DNA from: Cacajao melanocephalus
Taxonomy: Eukaryota > Chordata > Mammalia > Primates > Pitheciidae
Length of the DNA stretch: 64,000 nucleotides
Reading direction: 5' to 3'
Assembly: GCA_963573385.1 (NCBI GenBank)
Contig: CAUYLG010061926.1
Location: 62,001-126,000 of the forward strand
Part shown: positions 35,701-48,524 of the stretch, piece after piece
Layout of the letters: each line of letters opens with the position of its first letter
How positions within the stretch are numbered: position 1 is the stretch's first letter
Notes under the pieces: model-generated
Databases searched by the model: none
What the model was told of the DNA's origin: nothing
The model's input: only the letters and a program-made list of their open reading frames with translations
Made by a program: the position numbers and the translations under genes

Positions 35701-36715
35701 CTCCTGTGGCCATGGCCTTAGCACGTTGGGTGATGGATCCTCCACAACGTTCCATTTCTAAGTAGTTCTCTAATCTAGTCATATATATGGCTTTCTTTCC
35801 ATGTCAAAGCTATAACCTAGACCTGCTTTGATGGAGACAGCTCTTGAGAAGGCTGGCTTCGATTATTCATTAGTAATTTCAGGGTTGGCCACTCTTTTCA
35901 CAGTCTCTGTGACTAGTGCACAACCTGAGAAGTTCATTCATTTCCTTTTCTAAGGAGTGCACAACCTGTGCAACCACACGTGGCACCTGAATGCAGATTG
36001 CCTGTGATGTCTCACTTTAAAGCGCAGACCAAGAATCCCATTTCTAATCTATCTTGGGAGATGCTGTTGATACTGCCAAATGTATGGGTTGTAGGTATAA
36101 TAGATTGGCATTTGGCATATATTCCAACTATATATCTCCCAGAATCCCTCACAGCCAGAGTCATGGATGCAAATCAGGTTCCACAATTAGATGTGCCCCA
36201 TGCAAGATTTGAAAAGAGGAAATGTGACAAAAGGCCAGATTCTGCAGCTTTGACTACTTTTGCTGGAACACAACGTCTTGAAGATGCTGTGCTTTTCTGT
36301 AACAAAATTTTATTGTATAGCAACAAGCTTCCTGTGAGTAGAGAGGCAATTGTAGCAGCATGTTGGTAGTTTCTGAAACTCCCAGCTCCGGGATTGAGTT
36401 CTAGAACTCAACCATTCCTGAGGCACTCCTACCTTCTGACTGGGCTAGAGGGAGCAACACCCTTGAAGGCCGGTTTAGCAGTGTAGTACTGAGAGGCATT
36501 CCTGGATCCAACCTTTAGCCTACCCTCCCAGCCCCTCCAATAGTTATATAAACATTGATCTCTTTCGGTTTAAAATAGGTAAAATCATTTCTATTTTCTA
36601 CAACTGAATTCTGACAGATACGTTTATCAAAGGCAGCATAAATAGGCGATTTCAACTCTTTTTTTTTACCTTAATTAAAAAGTGTCTTGTGACTGTTGCT
36701 GATAACTCCATCTCA
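32720..36715. other. Unassigned sequence with a CA-rich minisatellite
   Basis: No exon or named transposon is convincing. The main feature is the compound CA tract at 34050-34166. A 133-codon plus frame (35968-36369) opens with ATG but shows no motif or family likeness; its surroundings read like decayed LTR or MER sequence. Short CA run at about 35127. Confidence 0.5.
34050..34166. repeat. Compound (CA)n/(CACATA)n tract
   Basis: Alternating purine-pyrimidine repeats of ca, cata and caccata type over about 117 bp. The histidine/threonine-rich and cysteine/valine-rich frames that cross it are artefacts. Such DNA can adopt Z-form. Confidence 0.95.
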
Positions 36716-36719
36716 AGAG

Positions 36720-36915
36720 CACTGTAAGGACTTGAGTTCTAGTCTTGTCTCTGCTGCCTATGCATCTGCGTGTGTGACCTTGAATAAGTCTCTTCAGCTT
36801 TCAAAGTTCTTTTCCTTATCTACCAAATCGGACACATAACACCTGCTTTGTATGTGTGCCCAAAAGTGAAGAGAATGTGAGTGAAAGTGGGCTTTGAGCA
36901 GTAAAAAGTGACTGC
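36720..36915 (+). mobile_element. MIR SINE, sense
   Basis: gacttgagttctagtcttgtctctgctgcc, gtgtgaccttgaataagtctcttcag and ttccttatctaccaaatcgg match the sense MIR core (ctctgccac, tgtgaccttgggcaag, cctcatctgtaaaatgg). Confidence 0.65.
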
Positions 36916-37067
36916 TGTCTTTTTTTCTTAATATAATATAGTCTCCCTGTGAAACTCTATCTCTTCCTCAAGCGAGGTATTAGTTAGAAAATGTGTATTC
37001 ATCACAAAGAGAGGAATAAGTAAAATATCCTGTCTTACATTTTGTTCAGGATTTTCTTTGACGACTG

Positions 37068-37495
37068 TGTTCGTCCATTTCACTTTGCTATAAAGGAATA
37101 CCTGAGGCTGGGTAACTTGCAAGGAAAAGAGGTTTATCTGGTTTTTGGTTCTGCAGGCTGCACAGGAAGCATGGCGTTGGCATCTGCTTCTGGTCAAGAC
37201 CTTGGGAAGCTTTTACTCATGGTGGAAGACAATGGGAGCTGGCATGTCACATGGCAAGAGAGGAAGCAAGAGAGAAGGAGGAGCTGTCAGGCTCTTCTTA
37301 GCAATCAGATCTTTCATGAATTAACAGAGAAAGAACTCAACTCATTACCATAAGGGATATGCCAAGCCATTCATGAAGGATCCACCCCCATGATAAAAAA
37401 AAAACAAACAAAACCTCACACCAGGCCCCATCTCCAACATCGGTGGATCACATTTCACATGAAATTTGGAGAGGACAAATATCCAAATCATATCA
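37068..37495 (-). mobile_element. MaLR solo LTR (MST/THE1-related), antisense
   Basis: The plus strand begins tgttcgtccatttcactttgctataaagg and ends aaatcatatca, the complements of the MaLR LTR 3' and 5' termini. Interior landmarks are gaggctgggtaacttgcaagg, atcagatctttcatga and ccaggccccatctcc. An A-rich patch lies at 37395-37410. The two frames of about 100 codons here are inside the LTR. Confidence 0.8.
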
Positions 37496-37499
37496 ACTA

Positions 37500-38967
<1,468 letters not shown>

Positions 38968-38969
38968 TT

Positions 38970-40065
38970 AGCTTAAAGTTTATTTCTACATAGTGCTAAG
39001 TACATGACATGTCAGAGGGGGAAAATGTGTAATTTACTCAAATCCTGATTAAGTGGAATAAGTGAAATGCATAGGTGTATTCTGTAAGCGGTCATCCTGT
39101 GCACACTGTTGAATCACTATTTAATTCTAAGGGATATATAGATTCCTTTGAATTAAGAAAGAGAATGAGAACATCAGAAAGCCAGGAAAAAGAAATATTT
39201 AAGAAAGAGTAGAAGGCTTGCTACTACTTGCCTGAAGAAGTGAAATCTAAGGAGTCATTAAAAAAAGATTAATGTTATTAATAAAAGGGAATACATTTGT
39301 ATAGAGTTTTAAAGTGTGTAATTGTTTTTTACATGTATCACCTCATTAGACCTTCACAGTAACCTTATGTGGTAAGCACTATTATCTCAGGTTTGCATAT
39401 GAAGAAATGGACCTTAGTCCAGCGATAGGTCTCTTTGACCTCTGCACATACCAAGTTTCATTGTAAATGATTTAGAGAAATATGCTGACCTGAAAAATTT
39501 ATCAGCTACCATTTTATTTCGAGATGTCAGAGTATACCCCTAATAAACTTAATACCATTTGGTAGCTTACTAATTAGGGTCAGAATCAGCCAATGTTACC
39601 CTGGAGCTGACAGAAAACAAAATGATTTTCTTTAAAATGAGGACTTTGCTCTTTGCTCATATGGGCAATAATGTTGACATAACCGTGGTCTCAAAATACG
39701 TATTAAGCTTCAAGTCACACAAATTAAAGGATGCTAACCATTCTAATCCAGGTGTCTGTTTCCCCCTCTGCTTTGTAGTGTGTATCCATGCCAGATAGAC
39801 ACAGAGCTGGAAGAAGATGGGGTGTGATTGGAACTGTTCTGGGTTGGTTACAGGTGAGTGAGGATCAAATCCTGCCTACTTTCAGCCCTCTGTCCAGCTG
39901 GTGTGTCACCAAATAAAAATCAGCCAGAGGTAAGAGCTGTGTGATCTCAGAAAGAGATTAGGCAACAACTCCCTTTTGTTTCAAATAGAGGCCTGAAAAA
40001 ATAGCAAGGTATTACCAATATAGCAGAATTTTCTCAAGGTTTAGCTATTCATCTGTTTAGCTAAG
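38970..40065. other. Unassigned sequence with one MIR fragment
   Basis: Apart from the MIR at 39285 nothing is recognised. Confidence 0.5.
39285..39420 (-). mobile_element. MIR-family SINE, antisense
   Basis: tttacatgtatcacctcattagaccttcacagtaaccttatgtggtaagcactattatctcag and gcatatgaagaaatgga follow the reversed MIR/MIR3 core. Confidence 0.6.
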
Positions 40066-40514
40066 AAAATATCACTGTGCCATGCTCTGAGGACACACAG
40101 GTAGAGATTGCACAGTTCTCATCCTTGAGGAGGCCACAACCCAGTGGAGCAGGTGAATAGGCAAACAGAAGCGATGCAATAAGAATGTCTACACAAGTGT
40201 GGAAGTGAGAGTGATGACCCATTTGAAGGGATGGGGAAGCCTCCTAGAGCAGGGGATGCTGGAGGGTTCAGAAGCTAGTTTTGGTTAGTGGAGAGTAGGA
40301 AAATTATTCCCTGCAAAAGGAATACTGTAGGCAAAAAAGCACAGAAACAAGGGTCAGGATGATTTGTTAAAATTGGCAGTGATTCATAAAAGAGGACCAA
40401 AAATCCAAGTTAAAATGGAGGAGAATACACATAAAAATAAAGAGAATTTCTAATAAGATGCTTCCATACTCAAGAGCTTACCTCACATGCCTCACTCTGG
40501 AGAGCACAGCTCTG

Positions 40515-40689
40515 GAGCAATGTGTCTCAAACTTTAATGATGTGCATACAATTTAAGTAGGAATCTTGTTAAAATGCAAAGTCTGATTAAGTAGATCTGG
40601 GATGGGGCCTGAGAGTGTGTATTTCTAACATGCTGCCAGGTGATGCTGATGCTGCTGGTCTGTAGACTGATCTGGAACTATGAACAGCA
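40515..40689 (-). mobile_element. MER20-like hAT MITE inside L2
   Basis: Landmarks tgtctcaaactttaatg, tcttgttaaaatgcaaag, agtagatctgggatggggcctgag, atttctaacatgctgccaggtgatgctgatgctgctggtc follow one short hAT element. Strand is given relative to my recollection of the consensus and is uncertain. Confidence 0.65.
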
Positions 40690-40808
40690 AGTGGAGGAAG
40701 GGCAGGTGATAAACCCAGCAACGCCTTAGAGGCTAGTGGTGTCTGTGTGCACGTAGGGTATTGCCATGAGCTAGATTGGTTGCCGTTGGGCAATGGGCAG
40801 CCACCAAG

Positions 40809-41115
40809 TTTTTTTTATTTTGTTTTGTTTTTGAGACAGTGTCTCACTCTGTTGCCCAGTCTGGAGTGCAGTGTTATGCTCTCAGCTCACTGCAACCTCC
40901 ACCACCCAGGATCAAGTGATCCTCTCACCTCAGCCTCCTGAGTAGCTGGGACTACAGACAGGCACCACCACCCCAGCTAAGTTTTTTGTATTTTTAGTAG
41001 AGACAGGGTTTCTCCATGTTGCCCAGGCTGGTTTTGAACTCTTAGACTCAAGCAGTCCACCTGCCTTGGCCTCCCAAAGTGCTGGGATTACAAGCGTGAG
41101 CCACCATGCCTGGTC
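40809..41115 (-). mobile_element. Alu SINE, full length, antisense, inside L2
   Basis: T-rich start, then gagacagtgtctcactctgttgcc, both arms, and the terminal gagccaccatgcctggtc. Flanking accaagttttt (left) and accaatgttttt (right) both correspond to the same L2 bases, consistent with a target-site duplication. Confidence 0.94.
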
Positions 41116-41820
41116 AACCAATGTTTTTAAACAGAGCAGGGATGAGATCATACCTGTGTCTGGTGAAGATGTGAAGAATGGCCGGGAGTGGTGGCATAGG
41201 ACTAAAGGGAGTTGTCAGTGATCTTGGGGCTAATACTGGGGCAAGCAAGAGAGGAGACAGTGGATTCAAGAGATACTCAGGAAGTAAGATAGACAGACTG
41301 TTGTGATTGTCTGGGTTGGGGGATGTGAGCAGAGGCAGAAGGAGGAGGAGAGAATGACTTTTAAGCATCTGTCATGGAAGAGTGAGGTTTGATGTTGCCA
41401 TGATGCAATATATCACACAGAAAAAGGAATCAGTCATGTGTGGGATAGAAGGGAGCCTATGTGTCATCCAAGCAGAGCTCAGCAGGCAGTTGTGATTGGG
41501 AACTAAGGTCCTGGAGATCTGGACACAGACCTGAGATGTACAGGTGCTGCCACCCTATGTAGAGAAAGAAGAAGAAAGCAGAGAAATGAATACAGGATAC
41601 AATAAGAGATGGTCCAACGAGTAGGAGGAGATCAGCAAACAATATTACAGCACGTAGAAGCCAAGTGCTTCAAGAATTAGGTCATGTCCGTGTCATGCAC
41701 TGCAGAATGGTCACATATGGATGAGGATGGATTTAGCATTCAAGTGTCCAAGAAGACTTTAGTGAAATGAGTTTCAGAAGCATTGTGGATAAGGGCCATG
41801 TATTAATGGGTTCAGGAGAG

Positions 41821-42368
41821 TGTGGTAGGCAGAATGCCCCTTACCCCTCAAAGATGTGCCTGCCCTAATCCTTGGAATCTGTGAATATGTTATCTTATGT
41901 GGCAAAAGAGATTGTACAGTTGGAACTAAGGACACAGATTTTGACATGGGGAGATTATCCTGGGTTATCTAGGTGGGCCCAGTTTAATCGCATGAGTCTT
42001 TGTAAGTCAAAGAGCCAGCAGGAAGAGCGTCAGAGAGATATGATATTGGAGATGGAGGAAGAGGGCCATAGGCCAAGGAATGTGGTGGCCTCTAGATGCG
42101 GAGAACAGTTCTCAGTTTATAGGCAGGAAGAAAATAGCGACCTCAGTCCTACAAGTGCAAGGAGTTCTGCCAACCACCTGAATGAATAGGATGTGCAGTC
42201 TCTTCTGGGACCTTCAGAATGGAGCGCGGCCTGCCAACACCTAGACTTTAGTCTGCTGCGATCCATACCAGACTTCTGGTCTACAGAACTGTAAAATAAT
42301 AAACTGGTGTTTACTTTAACTACAAAGTTTGTAGTGATTTGTTACAGCAGCCACAGGAAAATAACACA
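41821..42368 (+). mobile_element. MLT1-type MaLR solo LTR
   Basis: Begins tgtggtaggcagaatgcccc and ends gccacaggaaaataacaca. Interior has gaatatgttatcttatgtggcaaaag, ggggagattatcctgggttatc, ccaaggaatgtggtggcctctag and gatttgttacagcag in MLT1 order. The 105-codon frame inside is not a gene. Confidence 0.85.
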
Positions 42369-42644
42369 GAGCCATTAAGACTTAAGAGTAATGATAACGA
42401 AAACGTCAACTACTCTTTCAAGGTGTCTGATGGTTGAAAGCATAAGATTTTGATACCTGGAAATATGTTAACAGGAAAATCTTTGGGGTCATTTTCTTTG
42501 GAGTGGGAGCTGGGGTAGTGCGCTGCAGACACCCAGATGTTTGATCTATGCCCTTTTATCTTTACCTGCATGAGGCCGCTTGATGTGTGAGTAATGCTAT
42601 TTACTGCAGGGAATATCGTACACCTCTCTGGACCCCGCATTTGG

Positions 42645-42875
42645 AATTTATTTATATGTTGACTTTGTGTCCTGGAGCAGTTTTAGAGTCACAGTCAAAC
42701 TGAGCAGATGGTATGGAGATATCCCATACATCCCCTTCCCTTCCACACCACCCACCCCACTGTAAATATCCCGCGCCAGAAAGGGTACATTTGCTGCAAA
42801 GGGACCTGTACTGACACATCGTACCATCTGAGGTCCACAGTTTACATTAGGGCTCACTTTTGGTGTAATATGTTT
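42645..42875 (-). mobile_element. L1M/L1ME 3' UTR fragment, antisense
   Basis: agagtcacagtcaaactgagcag, gatatcccatacatccccttccc, gtacatttgctgcaaag and ggtccacagtttacattagggctcac correspond to the antisense 3' end region of old L1s. Confidence 0.55.
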
Positions 42876-42944
42876 TTTTTTTACCTAAAAATAGGGAGGT
42901 CCCATCAGCAACCTTTTGATGCTCCATTTCCTTCTTCACTGATC

Positions 42945-43195
42945 TCACGGCAGTCGTCACTACATAGCCCATTGGAGTCCACACCACGGCTTGATACGAA
43001 TGGGCACACGCAGTCGAAGGCACCCTGAATGCTTGCTGTTCTGCGTCCTTTGATGTCTCTTGCTCAGCAGTCCAGCTATTACAGTAAGTGGTTAATGTGT
43101 GCTCCGGTATTGTTGTGGTATCATTTGGATGATTGCGTGCTGGGCCGCACAAGTCAGAGGCGGCAAATGCATTCAAGGCTCATCGTTACCGGCTT
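42945..43195. other. CpG-dense block of unknown origin
   Basis: Thirteen CpG dinucleotides lie between about 42948 and 43192, against roughly one per 100 bases or fewer around it. No Alu or LTR is recognised. A 109-codon minus-strand frame (42847-43176) covers it but opens in repeat-derived sequence and has no family likeness. It could be a retained regulatory element, a processed retrocopy that I do not recognise, or a decaying exon. Confidence 0.4.
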
Positions 43196-43468
43196 GCTAG
43201 GGATGCAGTTGATGGAATGGTGGTAAACCTCAGATGTTCCACTGAGACACAATCCTGTTTGTGCTCTTTCCTTACCCCGTCCCTTCTCCTCATGTTCTGT
43301 CCCTCATAAAGGCTGTTTCTCTCTTGTTTGATGCAAATGTGTAGCCTGGCTGTTTTTCCAGTCTTGCCCCGACCCCCTGGGAACATAGGAATACAAATTG
43401 GTGAAGACATTGTTACTGGCTTTCAAATGAGAAAGGGTTTGGGGCACTGTGGTAATGGGTCAAGGGTG

Positions 43469-43691
43469 CTTAGCTTTTTGTTGTTCTTATTGTTGTTGTT
43501 GTTTGAAATGGAGTCTTGCTCTGTCCCCAGGCTGGAGTGCCGTGGCACATTCTTGGCTCACTACAACTCCGATTCCTAGGTTCAAGCGATTCTCCTGCCT
43601 CAGCCTCCCGAGTAGCTGGGATTTTAGGCACGTGACACCACGCCCAGCTAATTTTAGTAGAGATGGGGTTTCACCATGTTGGCCAGGATGG
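43469..43691 (-). mobile_element. 5'-truncated Alu with exact target-site duplication
   Basis: Antisense Alu from a T/G-rich tail (ttgttgttg) through cagcctcccgagtagctggg to ttggccaggatgg, so about 65 bases of the Alu 5' end are missing. The middle A-rich linker is shortened (ctaattttagtagag). Flanks 43457-43468 and 43692-43703 are both gggtcaagggtg, a 12-bp exact target-site duplication, so truncation happened at insertion. Confidence 0.95.
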
Positions 43692-43709
43692 GGGTCAAGG
43701 GTGTTTTTA

Positions 43710-46700
43710 AACATCTTTAAAAATAGTTATGTACATTTCAACATACTTAAAAATTCCTGTGGTATTGCAGTTGTTCCAACTGTAATCATTTGGTGGCAAG
43801 AAACAAGATCTACATGTATTTAATAGATACTAAATATACCCTAAGTATAGATTCCAATGTCACACCACTGATTTCTTAATATTGGTAAAGGTCTATAAAT
43901 CAAAGCAAGTGCTTCCTTTACTTTTTCTGCATCCATCTATATTTTTCTTTTCCATCTGTCATATGAAACTATTATTATTTAACATTTCTTTATGCTCATC
44001 ATTCAGTCCAATTATTGGACACATCACAGGGTGCCAGGTACTGGACTAGCATAACTACTTGCAGTAACAATTCCAATTATGTTGATAATGATCATTGGTC
44101 CAGTTCTGTCTCTCAGGTGCTCTGTGGGACTGACCAGGTATCCATGGACACACATATGCTTTTATGGGCACACCCACACTCTCCTTTCCCACAGAAAGGC
44201 ACAGAGCTGAGCCCATTGCTCCAGACCCAGAAGAATCCCCTCCATCCCCATTGGGTACAATTGTGAAGGAAATGTGTTGTAGGAGGTCACCTTCTATGAG
44301 CTGCTTACCCATCAAGTTGCACTCTGAGTAGGTGTGTATCCTTCCTATCTTGGCTGTCTTAGGTCTTCATATCCTAGGCAGTGGCCGGGTCAGTCTTTCT
44401 TATCATGCACATTTGGGTAATAGAAGTACTGGACAATATAGGTAATTTAACAACTAATTCTTCTCTTGCATTTGTTCCAGGTCTGTGGACCAAATCCTAT
44501 TTACCCACGGCCCTACAAACTTGTCTTTTCCTATCAACACTAACACACCATGCCTTGTTTCTCCTCACCTTCTCAGAACTCCTTGATGGCTTTCTGATAT
44601 TTGAGGCTTGACAAAATTTATTCATGCATTGATTCAGCAGCTAGGATTTATTAACTATGGTGAAACAGAAATTTTACCAAGCAATGAAGATACTTAGTTT
44701 CTAAGAGAATGCTTCTGTGTTCAAGAAGTATACTACCTGTGACCTATTTTTAATGTATGTTTCCCTGAGTTTGGGGCATTCGGCTGACACGTACTAACTG
44801 TCATATGGTTCATCCTGGAGGAGTGGCTGGGGTCAAGCTGGGTGTCTGGGCTCATGTCTACCTTCTTCTGAGCACCAGAGAGCATTCTAGATGTTCTCAA
44901 AGTCTTCGGCTGGAGGAAATGCACTTGTTCATGCCATCTGTTGACCTGTAGGTACCATGTAGACCTCTCTGAGGGCCTGTGGCTCATCAGGAGATCTGAT
45001 GGACACCTGGGTGTCAGAGAAACTGACCTACAGCACTATCGTGATGGGTAGGTGTAGGCACATCTTGAAACATAACAGTAAATGTTAAGTTTGAATATTT
45101 TCAAAATTACAAGCTTGTATATAGCTTGTATATTTGCATTGTAATCCATTTGTATACTACCTAGTTCAGTGCCAGCAATGACTAATTTAGATAACTGTAC
45201 TGAGCTAAATAATTCCTCTCTTTAGTGTATGTAACACCTTGACAGTGATATAAAAGCTATGTGTATATACATATATATTTAATATACAGATGTGTTGAAA
45301 TAACTTTTCTGTTTGTAAACGTAATGGAATTATTGTAGAATGTCATCCACAAGGGAAGGAAGAAACAGGTGTGAGCACCTTCAGGGTAGTTTGCCTACCG
45401 CTGAGCAGCTGTAGATACTTTGGTGGTATAATGGTGATGAAGAAGAAGGGAAGTAGCGGAGGAAAGAAGCCTGGAGATGTTCAGGATGGCTTTTTGAGTT
45501 TTCAAGTTCAGTGGGGTTGTTTGTGCTAGGGCCTGGTTTCAGGGGTCTGTGGGTGAATGCTGAGAAGGGTGGGTGCTGTTGCTTAGGCACAAATACCTGA
45601 ACAGAACAGAGATGGATGAGTGGTTCAGGGTAGGAAATATTATCTGCCTTCTTTTCATTCTGTTTCACACTAGGCAGGGCAATGATGACTGGTTTGCATT
45701 CAGATTGTGCTCCGAGAGTACTTCAGAAAATGGGGAGCCATTTTTCACCTGTTTTGCTTTTGAGAGGTTGATATCCCCAACTGGCTGTGGTTGGCTGGCA
45801 GCTGTTAGCCTCAGCGCAGCCACACATGATTTCACGCCCTCTGTGCATTCTTGGGCAGGAACCTTCCCCTTTAACTTCCAGTGGACACAGAACACTTCAG
45901 CCATGGGCATCCATAATTGCTTCCTCCTGGATCTGAGGCTTTCTTGGGTCTGAAAGCTTCCTGGGTTTGCTGACCTGACTCCTGTGAGGAGGAAGATTGG
46001 CCTGGCTGCTGAAAACAAACATGTAGTTGAAGGAATTGTGCTAAGAAAAAGGAAAAGAAAAAAACACACACACAACAAACTCAGCCAGATAGATCTTCCA
46101 TGGCCATTGTTCAACGCTGGGAATCTGTGGTTCTGTTCCAGGGCAGGGAAGGAAGAGTGAGCCTGAGAGGCATTTCCTCACTAAAGATTATAAAGAGCCG
46201 GTGAGGCTGGACGTGGCCGAGCGGAAATGGAGAACAGTGCTCTCCCTCCAAATAGGGAGATTCTAAGGGAGCTGATTTGAGGGAAATATGTGATGATGGA
46301 AACCCAGCAACTAGAAATCTCAAAACAGAATGAAACAAAACACCATTATCGGCACCTAACCAGCCAGGAGTTTCCGTAGAATCCAAGGGTTCCCCCTTAC
46401 TATGCGTAAATCAGCCAGTGTTTCAGCATCCCCATCATCGATCTTCCGCAGTGTTTCAGCATCCTGACTCAGTGATACATTCTAGTCCACATTCCTGAGG
46501 CTGGAGAACTTTCCTCATGTCTCACTTGAATCCCACCCGCTGCAGCTGAAGCTCATTTCTCCTTACTCTGTTCTGGTGGACATGGAAAAGAACCGATTAC
46601 CGGTTTTTCCTTAAGAATCCTGCAGACATGTGACGAGTTAAAAGCACATCTTCCCCTCACCCACCCCTGCTTAGTTGTTCAGGATGTTTTGAATCAGTAA

Positions 46701-47830
46701 ATTCTGGAGAAACTCTGTCAAATCTTTATGCTCAGGGGAACAAGATCTAGTGACCAAGCAAAATCAAAGTGCAGCAACAACACCCCTGTTCTGGTTTGTC
46801 AAGAAAAGCCCTTTGCCCGGACTCTCCATTTCCAGACAGAATGCAGCACAGTTTAAAGAATATTTTGTTTTCCTTTTCTGGAACCCATTGTGTGTCATGT
46901 CAGAGACAATGAGCTGCTCATACAGCTGCAGTTGTCCAAGTATTAAACTTCCCATGCAGGTCCATCTAGCTTGGAAGAGAGTAAAACCTCTGGGTGAAGT
47001 GTGTGTGTCTGAGTGTGCGTACAGAGGGGTGCCTGGGGCGGAGAACTGACTGTGCCCGGTTTTCCAGCTTGAAGCATTCACGGCCTCTCTCTTTCAGGCT
47101 CAGGAGGCTGTCCCCGCAGCAACACTCACACACTGTGGAACTGAATAATCGTTGGCAAGATCTAGGGGACAGTAAGCCAGATTGGGCGGGGAGAGCATTC
47201 CATTATTATAACACAATGCCATAATAGGATACAAAATTCTTTTCATATTAATTCTTATACAACAGGAATCTGAAATCTCGACTTTTACAGTGAAAGGGGA
47301 AGTAAAATGCAGCCAGCTCTTTGTTGTATTTTTGCAATCAAAGTTATCTTATTCATCCTGGGGGGCTATGTGGGCCTTAGCTGCCTGTGCTCTGCTCCCT
47401 CTGTGTCTAGAAAGGCTTGCGGTTCTCCCAAGGAGGAGCATGGAGCTCACTCAGCACCTTCTCCCAGAGTCCTTCCCTGTGTGCGGGTGCTGCTCTTGGG
47501 AAACTGCCCCTCCCGGAAGGCTGTGCTCATTCTTCTTGCCCCGTGACCAGAGTGCTTTTGGGTGTGGAGCCAGAGTGTAACCAGGCCTCCTCCGACGACG
47601 GAGGCTTGCAGTGCCTGCAAAGCTGATGGCGACCACATTGATCTCCGAGTGACCACCAGCCCCCGCCCACCGGTCCCCGAGGTGATGGTGGGATGCTCAA
47701 TGCCGGGCCTGTGGAGGACAGGAAGCTGTCTTTCCCGGGCCACTCTTCCTGAGCCTAGCAGAGGCCAGCGTGTTCCCTGTCCATGTTGTTGACAGGCCAA
47801 CTCACAGACCGGGCATGGGGACTGGGACCC
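43710..47830. other. Unassigned intergenic sequence
   Basis: No named repeat or exon is convincing over 4 kb. GC rises toward 47.4-47.8 kb with several CpGs. A 149-codon minus frame (45665-46114) begins with TTG and has a hydrophobic first 30 residues but no family features. A 16-bp direct repeat lies at 46416 and 46449. Confidence 0.5.
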
Positions 47831-47835
47831 AAAAA

Positions 47836-47851
47836 CCTGAATGCTATTTCT
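47836..47851. repeat. Left target-site duplication of the L1 at 47852
   Basis: cctgaatgctatttct, matched by cccgaatgctatttct at 48505-48520 with one mismatch. Confidence 0.95.
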
Positions 47852-48504
47852 TTTTTTTAAAATTGTACTTTAAGTTCTGGGGTACATGTGCAGAACATGC
47901 AGGTTTGTTGCATAGGTATACATGTGCCATGGTGGTTGGCTGCATTCATCACCTCATCATCTACATTAGGTATTTCTCCTAATGCTATCCCTCCCCATCC
48001 CCCCTACCCCCGACAGTCCCCAGTGTGTGATGTTCCCCTCCCTGTGTCCATGTGTTCTCATGTGCTGTTTGGTTTTCTGTTCTTGTGTTAGTTTGCTGAG
48101 AATGATGATTCCAGCTTCATCCATGTCCCTGCAAAGGACATGAACTCACCCTTTTTTATGGCTGCATAGTATTCCATGGAGTATATGTGCCACATTTTCT
48201 TTATCCAGTCTATCACTGATGGGCATTTGGGTTGGTTCCAAGTCTTTGCTATTGTGAACAGTGCTGAAATAAATATATGTGCACATGTGTCTTTATAATA
48301 GAACAATTTATAATTCTTTGGGTATGTGCCCAGTAATGTGTTTGCTGGGTCAAATAGTATTTCTAGTTCTAGATCCTTGAGGAATTGCCACACTGTCTTC
48401 CACAACGGTTGAACTAATTTACACTCACACCAACAGTGTAAAAGCATTCCTGTTTCTCCACATCCTCTCCAGCATCTGTTGTCTCCTGACTTTTTAATGA
48501 TTGT
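47852..48504 (-). mobile_element. L1PA 3' fragment, antisense, 5'-truncated
   Basis: The plus strand starts with a T-run (poly(A) complement) and the complemented 3' UTR (ttgtactttaagttctggggtacatgtgcag), then the C-terminal part of ORF2. The 16-bp target-site duplication on both sides shows a simple target-primed insertion truncated to about 650 bp. Sequence type is a mid-age L1PA. Confidence 0.95.
48088..48504 (-). pseudogene. L1 ORF2 C-terminal remnant
   Basis: About 138 codons of the ORF2 C-terminal, cysteine-containing region are open on the minus strand: words NRCWRGCGE, LLHCWCECKLVQPLW, FDPANTLLGTYPKNYK, WNQPKCPSVIDWIKKMW and MEYYAAIKK. The frame then hits a stop at 48088-48090. Endonuclease and reverse transcriptase are absent, and the frame upstream of 48504 is flanking DNA. 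Confidence 0.9.
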
Positions 48505-48524
48505 CCCGAATGCTATTTCTAACT

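Larger units (their letters stand above)
40070..41700 (-). mobile_element. LINE-2, antisense, split by two later insertions
   Basis: Antisense L2 sequence is present in three pieces: 40070-40510 (gaggccacaacccagtgg, gatggggaagcctcc), 40690-40808, and 41116-41700 (ttttaaacagagcagggatgagatcatac, gactgttgtgattgtctggg, tggagatctgg). A MER20-like element and an Alu interrupt it. The pieces are collinear with one element. Confidence 0.7.

Noticed and set aside
35968..36369. 133-codon ATG frame
   Set aside because: No motif or family likeness; surrounding sequence looks like decayed repeat DNA. It could be reconsidered if transcripts exist.
45665..46114. 149-codon minus-strand frame with a hydrophobic N-terminus (possible signal peptide)
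   Set aside because: It starts with TTG, and the hydrophobic stretch comes from a purine-rich plus-strand run (aaaagaaaaaa). No supporting gene structure.
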